Origin: Desulfonatronum thioautotrophicum
GTDB taxonomy: Bacteria > Desulfobacterota > Desulfovibrionia > Desulfovibrionales > Desulfonatronaceae
Assembly: GCF_000934745.1 (NCBI RefSeq)
Contig: NZ_JYNO01000017.1
Location: 16,263-80,262 of the forward strand
DNA: 64,000 nt
Direction of reading: 5' to 3'
The position numbers and the translations under genes were made by a program. The notes beneath the pieces are model-generated. The model was not told where the DNA came from. It did no database searches and saw only the letters and a program-made list of their open reading frames with translations. Below, in pieces: positions 50,681-57,479 of this stretch. How positions within the stretch are numbered: the first letter of the stretch is position 1; every line of letters begins with the position of its first letter.

Positions 50681-52003
50681 TCAGGATGCTGCCATTTGAT
50701 TCTCCAGGAGCAAGGACTCCCGGGCTGCCCGGCGCAGCAGATCCAGTCTTTGGTGCACGGCCTCCACCCAGGATTTGGAAAAACGGTCCGCATCCGCAAG
50801 CCAGGCCAGCAGCGGCGCGGCGCCTTCCGGCGCGCCGCCCTGTTCATCGGCCACGGCCCCCGCCAGCAGGTCCACGGCTTCCACGCAGGCCTTGTCGTCC
50901 AGCCCGCCCAGCCCTTGGGCCATCTCCGCGGCATGAAGACGCAGCATGGGCGATGGAAACAGCCGGTTCATCATCCGCAGCAGGTCGTTTCCGACGTGGC
51001 GGAGCATTCCGGTCCGCCGCGTGCCGAAGGATTCATCGAGCCCGGGCCGGATCCGGGGCAGCTTCTCGGCCAGGATCAGCAGGTGTCGACCAAGCAGCAC
51101 CCGGGGCATCCCCCGGGCCGCCAGCACGGTCCCCAGCCAGGCAACCTGGCCGCTCATGAATTCCAGGCCCTGTTCCGGCAACGTGGCCAGCCAGGCCCCG
51201 TCGGCGTCGGTGAAGCGCCTCCCCCGTGCGCCATAGCGGGATATGAAGTAGGGATGATCCGCCAGGATGCGATCCGTGGCCTGGAGCACGGCCTCCATAT
51301 CCCCTTGGGCTTGCGGAACGGGATGCTCCCCTGACTCGGGGTTCAGCCCGGCCGCCGTATATCGGGACGCCGATTCGTCCCACGGCCACAGGGACGCGAA
51401 GGCGTCCTGAAGGTGCTGGAAGGTGGCCAGGGCCGAGCCGATCATCACCCCGATCTCCTCGGGCGAGGCCGCCAGGGCGTCCAGCCGGGCCGCGGCCCGC
51501 TCCCAGGCCGCCGGACCTTCACCCGCGTGCCGGGACAGATAAGAAAGACCTCGGCCCGGGGCCACGCCCAGGGTCGCGCCGATCCGGGGCTCGAGAATCA
51601 CCGCGCCTCTGGAGGAACCGGCCAGGACGTAGAGGCAGCCCAGCAATCCCAGGGGGGCGTCATTGGACACCAGCAGCATGTGGGATGCCGCCTGGGCGGC
51701 CGCGGCCATGGTCCGCGGCATGTCCGGAACCAGACGGCGGCGGTAGTGGTCGTTGTCCTCAAGCAGATCCGGGAGCCGTTGCAGCTCGGGGTCCCAGACC
51801 TTGTTCACCGCCGGGTGGGCAGAGCGGTTCAGGCAGCGCTCCAAGGCGGCGTGCAGCACGGCCATGACCCGTATATAACCGACATAGGACTGCTCCCCCA
51901 GGGAACCGTCCAGAGCGGCCAGGGCAAAAGGCGATTTTTCAAGGTGCTCGTGAATTCCCCGGGTGGACGTACGCAGGGCATGAGTGGCGATCATTTTCGA
52001 CAT
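50681..52003 (-). CDS. Heme-oxygenase-like protein with extra C-terminal helical domain
   Basis: 440 residues. Residues 1-220 resemble biliverdin-forming heme oxygenases of the BphO type: 'LRTSTRGIHEHLEKSPF' with His18 at the proximal heme-ligand place, 'YIRVMAVLHAALERCL', then 'LGCLYVLAGSSRGAVI' where the Gly-rich distal helix is expected (the common 'EGS-x-x-G-G' is 'AGSSRGA' here). Heme oxygenases are about 200 residues, so the 220-residue C-terminal part is additional; it is helical ('YFISRYGARGRRFTDADGAW', 'LGTVLAARGMPRVLLGRHL') and not recognised. Next to it are a REC-PAS gene (5 bp upstream) and a degenerate LuxR regulator. No phytochrome is in the window. Confidence 0.7.
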   Translation of the reverse strand: MSKMIATHALRTSTRGIHEHLEKSPFALAALDGSLGEQSYVGYIRVMAVLHAALERCLNRSAHPAVNKVWDPELQRLPDLLEDNDHYRRRLVPDMPRTMAAAAQAASHMLLVSNDAPLGLLGCLYVLAGSSRGAVILEPRIGATLGVAPGRGLSYLSRHAGEGPAAWERAAARLDALAASPEEIGVMIGSALATFQHLQDAFASLWPWDESASRYTAAGLNPESGEHPVPQAQGDMEAVLQATDRILADHPYFISRYGARGRRFTDADGAWLATLPEQGLEFMSGQVAWLGTVLAARGMPRVLLGRHLLILAEKLPRIRPGLDESFGTRRTGMLRHVGNDLLRMMNRLFPSPMLRLHAAEMAQGLGGLDDKACVEAVDLLAGAVADEQGGAPEGAAPLLAWLADADRFSKSWVEAVHQRLDLLRRAARESLLLENQMAAS

Positions 52004-52008
52004 GCTGG

Positions 52009-52944
52009 TCAGCTCCTCGAATTCTGCTTCAGTGAATCGGATCGGTCGTCGCGGAGAGTCCGCGTCATATTTCCCCCGCGGGCCGCGACATTCCGCATGA
52101 TCTCATTCGGAGACGGATTCGCGCCGATGCCGTCAACGGGCTTTTGAGCCAACTTCTGCTCGGCTTCCCGCTGCCGGGTGACGTCCGTGAACACCCCGTC
52201 CACCCGTTCCGGCCCCCCCATTGGACGGAAAATGACCTTGGACCGCTCCCGCACCCAGACCATTTCTCCACTGGGCTTGCGAACCCGATACTCCACGTCC
52301 GCGCACCCTTCACTCAGCAGCTTTTTCAGTCCGGATTCGGAAACAGGCCGGTCTTCGGGCACGATGGACTCGAACCAGAGCCGTGGGTTGGACTGGAAAA
52401 CATCCTGGGGCCAACCGAAGATGTTCTCAATGGACCGGCTGACGAAGATCACCTGGAAGTCCGGCCAGGTCGCGGACCAGACCGCGTCCAAGGTGTTGTC
52501 CAGGATTCCCGACAACAGGGCCTCGCTGCGCCGCAGGGCCCGCTCGGTCCGCGCCCGGGCCAGGGCATGGCGCAGGGCCCGCAGCAGGGCGTCGGCGTCG
52601 TGGCGGCCCTTGACCAGATAGTCCTGGGCGCCCATTTCCAGAATGCGCAGGGCCAGTTCCTCGTCGTCCCGGCCGGTCAGCACGACCACCGGCATGTCCC
52701 GGGCAGCCTCCAGCCCCCCGCGTACGGTCTCCAGGCCTTGAGAGTCCGGAAGCGACAGGTCCAGCAGAACCACGTCGAATTGCACCGCGTCCATGATCTC
52801 CCGCGCCTCGCCCAGGCTCGTGACCCAGGTTTCCTCGAATGAACCGATCCGCTTATCCTTCAGGGCGTTGCGGATCAATCCGGCATCTCCGGGGTCGTCT
52901 TCCACCAGCAGGACTTGAAACGCCCGGGAAGCCTGATGAGACAT
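52009..52944 (-). CDS. REC-PAS protein lacking a kinase domain
   Basis: 311 residues: receiver (about 8-128, 'LLVEDDPGDAGLIRNALKDK', 'VVLLDLSLPDSQG', Lys in 'DYLVKGRHD') and one PAS/PAC (about 140-262). After the PAC end ('VFTDVTRQREAEQKLAQK') there are about 45 residues with no known domain. Residues 10-255 are closely similar to the start of the HisKA_3 kinase at 24447, so this is a paralogue that lost its second PAS and kinase. GGGGGA precedes the ATG at 52944. It is between the LuxR regulator and the heme-oxygenase-like gene. Confidence 0.9.
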   Translation of the reverse strand: MSHQASRAFQVLLVEDDPGDAGLIRNALKDKRIGSFEETWVTSLGEAREIMDAVQFDVVLLDLSLPDSQGLETVRGGLEAARDMPVVVLTGRDDEELALRILEMGAQDYLVKGRHDADALLRALRHALARARTERALRRSEALLSGILDNTLDAVWSATWPDFQVIFVSRSIENIFGWPQDVFQSNPRLWFESIVPEDRPVSESGLKKLLSEGCADVEYRVRKPSGEMVWVRERSKVIFRPMGGPERVDGVFTDVTRQREAEQKLAQKPVDGIGANPSPNEIMRNVAARGGNMTRTLRDDRSDSLKQNSRS

Positions 52945-52964
52945 GAATATATCCCCCCTTGTCG

Positions 52965-53648
52965 TCATGGTGTCCGATGCAGCCATGCCTCGGCCAGCGA
53001 GGAAAGGTTCGTGGAACGCTCCAGCCTCATTTTTTTGCGGATACTGGATGAATGCGTATAGACCGTCCGGATGGTGACCTGAAGCGAATCGGCAATCCTG
53101 TCGGCACTCAAACCCAGACCCAGGAGGCGAAAAATCGCGAGTTCCCGATGCGACAGGCGACTGACATCCCCATTGAAGCCTCGAAAAATCCCAATGCGCA
53201 CCCCAACCTGCCCCATGAGCAGATGATGGGTCGCCGCCCTGCTCAGATAAACGCGTCCGGACAGAACCGTCTGCACGGCATCCGCGATTCGAGCTTGCGG
53301 TTCATGTTTCATCACATACCCCCTGGCCCCCATCCGGACGGCCATCCGGGCGTACATGGTTTCGTCACGCCGCGACAGAACCAGGATGGGAATGGACGGG
53401 AAACGCAAGTGAAAAACCGCCAAATTCGCGATTCCTCTCTCCGCGTCATCCGCTTCCGCGATCTCCCCGAACTCACCGATCTCCATGACCAGCATGTCCG
53501 CCATACTGTTCTTGCCCAGAACCAGGAGCCGGTCAAAATCCTCCGACTCGCCCCCGACGCGGAGACCGTCCCGCGAATGGATCATGTTCCGTGTGACAAC
53601 CAGTGATGTCGGATGCGGGTCATGGATGAGAATCGTCCGTAATTTCAT
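52965..53648 (-). CDS. LuxR-type regulator with degenerate receiver
   Basis: 227 residues. C-terminal LuxR helix-turn-helix is normal ('LSHREL', 'LSADRIADSLQVTIRTVYTH'). The receiver-like half keeps the fold ('ILVLSRRDE', Lys in 'YVMKHEPQARI') but the acidic pocket is 'IHDPH' and the phospho-acceptor position is Glu56 in 'MLVMEIGEF' instead of Asp. Glu can mimic phospho-Asp, so it may be constantly active or respond to something else. GGAG precedes the ATG at 53648. First gene of its run, with a tandem palindrome about 110 bp upstream. Confidence 0.9.
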   Translation of the reverse strand: MKLRTILIHDPHPTSLVVTRNMIHSRDGLRVGGESEDFDRLLVLGKNSMADMLVMEIGEFGEIAEADDAERGIANLAVFHLRFPSIPILVLSRRDETMYARMAVRMGARGYVMKHEPQARIADAVQTVLSGRVYLSRAATHHLLMGQVGVRIGIFRGFNGDVSRLSHRELAIFRLLGLGLSADRIADSLQVTIRTVYTHSSSIRKKMRLERSTNLSSLAEAWLHRTP

Positions 53649-53740
53649 GGGAATTCTCCATATTTCAGATACCATGCGGCTCGATTTGAAGCCTGAAAGA
53701 TGCGCCAAAGCCCGTGAGTGCCGCGAAGCATACCGCGATG

Positions 53741-53796
53741 AGCGGGAATGTAAATCAGTCAATTGACTTAGGCCCACTCAGTCAATTGACTGAGAA
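53741..53796. promoter_or_regulatory. Tandem AGTCAATTGACT palindrome, copy 2 (candidate operator)
   Basis: Palindromes at 53757-53768 and 53780-53791, centres again 23 bp apart, flanked by the same AGCGGGAATGTAAATC and GAGAAAT sequences as copy 1 at 45511-45560. About 110-150 bp upstream of the degenerate LuxR regulator. Confidence 0.6.
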
Positions 53797-53852
53797 ATAG
53801 TGCGAATGGGGTGGGGATGGTGGAATGCGGGGATGGTGGGATGGTGGGATAT

Positions 53853-53884
53853 GGTCGTTCCCGGGCTCCCGCGTGGGAACGACC
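53853..53884. repeat. Palindrome family C, copy 4 (imperfect)
   Basis: GGTCGTTCCCGGGCT / CGCGTGGGAACGACC, just after the Wzy-like gene stop. Confidence 0.55.
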
Positions 53885-53890
53885 AAACTG

Positions 53891-55270
53891 TTAAAACAGC
53901 CTTGTCCTTGGTTCCACCGGCCTCGGGGCCATGCCTCCGGTGGATTCGGTGTCCGACTCCGGCCCTTCCAGCCACAGCCCGGTCAGCCCCCCGGCCAGGA
54001 TCAGGATCAGGGGGTTGAACATGGCGTTGAACAGGCTGTCGATGGTGAACAGGCCCATCAACAGGGGCAGGGAGGTCATGGCCGCCACGGGCGGGTCGCG
54101 CCAGCGCCGGGGTGGGTAGCGGATCAGAAAGAGCAGCGGCGGCAGGAGCAGGGTCACCAGCAGGGCGCTCAACCCGATCAGGCCGTTCTGGCCAAAGGCC
54201 AGAATCCATAATCCGTCCGGCACGGAAATGGGCCGACCGTCCTCGTCGCGGACAAAGGACCGGCCCCACTCCCCCCAGCCCAGCCAGGCCCGCTCCAGGG
54301 CCCGCTCGGAAAGGATGTTCTCGTTTTGCAAGCGATAGGCCAGGGAAGCGGTCCGGTCCTCGCTGGCAATGCGGGCCGCTGCGTCGATCAGGTTCTGGGC
54401 GTCCCAGTACCCGCTGCCCCGGGCCAGGACGTACAGAATGGGGATCAGCAGGATGGCTTTCATGGGCAGGGCCCAGCGGGTCAGCTGAACAAGGTAGAGC
54501 ACGAACACCCCGAACACCAGCAGCCCCAAGGCCCCGGTGGACTTGCACAGCACCACCGTGACCAGCAGACCCAGCACCAGCGGCCCCCAGAGCTGTTTCC
54601 ACTGGGGAAACTTCCGGGCCAGCCATCCGGATCGCAAAAGCTGGTACCCGCTCAGCCAGGCCGTGACCATCCACATGGCCACCATCAGCCCGTGCTCCAT
54701 GAACACCACGGGCCGCCACCCTCCCCCGCGCTTGGTCTGGCCGAAGCTGTGCGGGTGGAAGCCGTACACGAGGCGGTGCAGCCGCGGGCTCATGACCACT
54801 TCCCAGAGGCAGAACGGGATATAGATCAGTCCACCCAGGAAAATGCCGAAGGCCAGCTCGGTCAGGGCCTGCCGGTTGTAAAAGTACAGCCGGCCGATGA
54901 AGTACGGCAGACCCCACATGGTGGACCGGGCCAGGGTGGTGGACAGCCCGTCGTAGGCCCCGAGCCCGTTGGACAGGGAGGTGAAAAAGGGGATGACGCA
55001 CCAGATGATCAGGGGCAGATCCAGGGCGTGGGGCCGGAACCGGCTCAGGGCCTCGCTGTTGAAGAACAGCGTGCCCAGCAGCACGCCGTAGCTCATGGCG
55101 CTGACCTTGGTGTAGTCGGGGATGCCGGAGAAGTTGTAGGCGTACTGCGGCAGGAACATCCAGGACAGCAAAAACCCGGCAATGACCGCGTGGCGGGCCT
55201 GCAGCCTGGTGAACAGCCAGATGGAAAAGGGCAGCCACCCGAACATGGCTACGGGGATCATCGGGGTCAT
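53891..55270 (-). CDS. O-antigen ligase / Wzy polymerase-like membrane protein
   Basis: 459 residues with about 10-12 hydrophobic helices and a large loop between late helices, the usual plan of Wzy/WaaL proteins. 'YAYNFSGIPDYTKVSAMSYG', 'RSTMWGLPYFIGRLYF' and 'LQNENILSERALERAWLGWG' (periplasmic-loop region with basic residues) fit putative exopolysaccharide polymerases/ligases of the EpsG/PelG-neighbour type. It would polymerise flipped repeat units on the periplasmic side. Sequence signals of this family are weak, so ligase and polymerase cannot be told apart. Confidence 0.75.
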   Translation of the reverse strand: MTPMIPVAMFGWLPFSIWLFTRLQARHAVIAGFLLSWMFLPQYAYNFSGIPDYTKVSAMSYGVLLGTLFFNSEALSRFRPHALDLPLIIWCVIPFFTSLSNGLGAYDGLSTTLARSTMWGLPYFIGRLYFYNRQALTELAFGIFLGGLIYIPFCLWEVVMSPRLHRLVYGFHPHSFGQTKRGGGWRPVVFMEHGLMVAMWMVTAWLSGYQLLRSGWLARKFPQWKQLWGPLVLGLLVTVVLCKSTGALGLLVFGVFVLYLVQLTRWALPMKAILLIPILYVLARGSGYWDAQNLIDAAARIASEDRTASLAYRLQNENILSERALERAWLGWGEWGRSFVRDEDGRPISVPDGLWILAFGQNGLIGLSALLVTLLLPPLLFLIRYPPRRWRDPPVAAMTSLPLLMGLFTIDSLFNAMFNPLILILAGGLTGLWLEGPESDTESTGGMAPRPVEPRTRLF

Positions 55271-55275
55271 GCTGC

Positions 55276-55546
55276 CGCCCAGGACAGATGTATTCTCGAA
55301 CCACGGACGCTCTTGATCGGTATCGAAATCGAAATCGTGATCGCAATCGTAAAGTTACCAGGAATCGATGTAACTTCTCGAAAACTTGTGGCAAGTATGA
55401 CCTGGATGCCCGCCTTCGCGGGCATGACGGGTTTGGGAGAGCATGCCATTTCAGTCATTCCCGCGCAGGCGGGAATCCAGCGACAGAGGCAATTTCAGAG
55501 ATTGCCCGGCTTTTTTGAACAATTACAATCGATTTCGATGATTGCC
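55276..55546. repeat. AATCGA-palindrome element, family E copy 3, split by D2
   Basis: Left part 55276-55369 and right part 55527-55546 match the head and tail of E1/E2; element D2 lies between them with AATCGAT on both sides. The two elements fill most of the 55271-55600 gap. Confidence 0.7.
55370..55526. mobile_element. MITE-like element, family D copy 2
   Basis: 157 bp. Ends GTAACTTCTCGAAAA and, on the other strand, GTAATTGTTCAAAAA. Flanked by AATCGAT (55363-55369 and 55527-55533). Internal paired CCCGC...GCGGG hairpins. Inverted relative to copy 3 at 59739-59917, with which it aligns almost end to end. Confidence 0.8.
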
Positions 55547-55600
55547 GACTCACGCTGGAAGTTCCCCCTGACCAGACTGCACTCTCCGCCGCTGGCTTTC

Positions 55601-56926
55601 TCACAGGCACTTTTCATAGATGCCCAGCACCTGGCGGGCTTTGGCCTCCCAGGTGAACTCCTGGAAAACCCGCTCCCGGGCCCGCTGCCCCATGGGCCGG
55701 ATGGTTTCGGGATGGGTTGCCAGGTTTTCAAGAATGGCCCGCATCCCGGTCACGAGCTGCTCCCGGGGGGCCATGGGCATCTTGAAGCCCGTCTCTTGGG
55801 TGACCAGTTCCCCGGGCCCGGCATAGTCCACGATCACCGGAACCAGCCCCAGAGCCATGGCTTCCAGAACCACGGCTCCGCCAAATTCGCGGATACTCGG
55901 GAAGCCGAACACGTCCGATTCCGCCAGCCGATCCTGCAAGTGCTCATGCTCCACCCAGCCGTCCAGGCGCACCCCAGGGCCCAGTTCCAGCTTCGCGACC
56001 ATGTTCTTCAATTCGGGCATCAGCGGTCCGTCTCCCAGGATGTCCACCACGACCTTGCCCGCGCGGATCAGCGGGGCCGCGGCCTCGATGAGGATATCCG
56101 GGCATTTGTAGGGTACGAGCCGACCTACGAAGGCCACCCGCAGCGGCGTGCGCACCGGACCTTGGGCCTGGCGGGAAAACCGGGCCGGATCAATGGCGTT
56201 CTCCGGTAGGTAGTGGCATTTGGTGTGGCACCAGGCGGGCATCTGCTCCAGTGTGGCCCGGGAGCCGCAGATGATCGCCGAGGCGTGTTTCCGGGTGGCC
56301 CGGTATCCGAGGAGCAGCTTGTAGGCGTCGCGCACGTAGGACAGCCATTCCCGCTCCGAGCGGCGGGCCGCGTCGAACTCCCTGGCCCAGGCCACGCCGC
56401 CGTTCAGGGGCCCGATCACGAAGGGCACGCCCACACCCGCCAAACGGGCCGCGATACTGCTGGGCACGGTGGGGGACAGCGGGGTCAGCCGATGCACGAT
56501 GTCCCACTTCCCGGCTTGCAGATCCCCCCCAAAGCGTTTCCAGACCAGTCTTTCAAAGTAGCGGTAGGTCAGGGCCGTGACCGCCATTTTAGTGGTCCAG
56601 CCGCCGGGGAGCCAGCGGGTCAGGCGATAGGCCGGAGCGGCCACCCGTTCCGAATCAATGGCCGTGAAATCTTCCTCTTCACGCCATCCGGCCCGGACAA
56701 TGGCCTCCCGGTTGCGCACCTGGGTCACCAGATGGATATCGGCCACCCGGGCCAGGGCCTGGGAATGAGACCAGCCCACCAAAGGAACGCTGATCAGCTC
56801 GGGGTTGGCGGCCTCGGCGATGACCAGAACCCGAAACCTGCGATCAGGGCGAGGCGATTCAGTTGGTTGCTGGTTCTTGGGCTGCGGGTCCGAGGGTCGC
56901 GGGTTCTGGTGCGGCGACGAAAACAT
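55601..56926 (-). CDS. Glycosyltransferase family 4
   Basis: 441 residues, GT-B fold. N-terminal acceptor half ('RVLVIAEAANPELISVPLVG'), C-terminal donor half with 'RVAFVGRLVPYKCPDILIEA', 'VVDILGDGPLMPELKN', and the retaining-enzyme E-x7-E region 'FPSIREFGGAVVLEAMALGL'. Cytoplasmic, transfers a hexose from NDP-sugar to a lipid-linked intermediate. The first 35 residues are a proline-rich extension. ATG at 56926 is preferred to a TTG two codons upstream; AGGAA lies before it. Confidence 0.93.
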   Translation of the reverse strand: MFSSPHQNPRPSDPQPKNQQPTESPRPDRRFRVLVIAEAANPELISVPLVGWSHSQALARVADIHLVTQVRNREAIVRAGWREEEDFTAIDSERVAAPAYRLTRWLPGGWTTKMAVTALTYRYFERLVWKRFGGDLQAGKWDIVHRLTPLSPTVPSSIAARLAGVGVPFVIGPLNGGVAWAREFDAARRSEREWLSYVRDAYKLLLGYRATRKHASAIICGSRATLEQMPAWCHTKCHYLPENAIDPARFSRQAQGPVRTPLRVAFVGRLVPYKCPDILIEAAAPLIRAGKVVVDILGDGPLMPELKNMVAKLELGPGVRLDGWVEHEHLQDRLAESDVFGFPSIREFGGAVVLEAMALGLVPVIVDYAGPGELVTQETGFKMPMAPREQLVTGMRAILENLATHPETIRPMGQRARERVFQEFTWEAKARQVLGIYEKCL

Positions 56927-56972
56927 GGGCAATTCCTGGGTCAGGACGGAGAGAGGAGGCGGGTGGGGAAAC

Positions 56973-57407
56973 TCAGAGCAGTTTATACGTACGTAGCACG
57001 CTGGCCAGTTTGGGATCGTCCGGAGCCAGCTGGCGCAGGGCCTGGATGAGATGGCTCAGGCTACCGTCCTTTTCGATGGCCTGGATGGCCATGGTCCGGC
57101 GATCCCAGAAGGCGAAACCGATGGTTCCCACGGTCATGGCCGAGAAAAGACCGACGAGCATCCACAAAATGCTTGTGAGCTGCTCGAACCGGTTATTCAT
57201 GTCCGACCGGAGATCCCCAAGCCGGTTGTCCACATGCCCAAGCCGCAGCTTCGTCTGCTCCATGAACATCTGCAGAGTTGCTTCCATGCGCACCAGGCGT
57301 TCGCGATCCTCCTGGGTGAAACCGGAAGCCAGCGCCCAGGAGCCGCCCATGGCGGAAGCCGACAGCCAGAACAGGACGCCAAGCGTCAGCAGTATTTTTT
57401 TGACCAT
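56973..57407 (-). CDS. Small exported/membrane protein with coiled coil
   Basis: 144 residues from the ATG at 57407 (GGGAGGGG upstream): signal peptide ('KKILLTLGVLFWLSASAMGG'), a coiled coil ('RERLVRMEATLQMFMEQTKL' and 'LGHVDNRLGDLRSDMNNRFE'), one membrane helix ('SILWMLVGLFSAMTVGTIGF') and a short cytoplasmic or periplasmic tail. Similar small coiled-coil membrane proteins are frequent in many bacteria but have no assigned role. It lies between the GT4 and Wzc-like genes; an accessory role in polysaccharide export is only a guess. Confidence 0.75.
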   Translation of the reverse strand: MVKKILLTLGVLFWLSASAMGGSWALASGFTQEDRERLVRMEATLQMFMEQTKLRLGHVDNRLGDLRSDMNNRFEQLTSILWMLVGLFSAMTVGTIGFAFWDRRTMAIQAIEKDGSLSHLIQALRQLAPDDPKLASVLRTYKLL

Positions 57408-57479
57408 GATTCCCCTCCCTGCCTGTGTTTCCAAAAAATCATACCCCATGGCAATGCAGGCGACAAGGCGGTTGGCCGC

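Noticed and set aside
50681..52944. Phytochrome operon
   Set aside because: A heme-oxygenase-like gene suggests bilin supply, but no GAF-PHY or bilin-binding Cys domain was found in any protein in the window.
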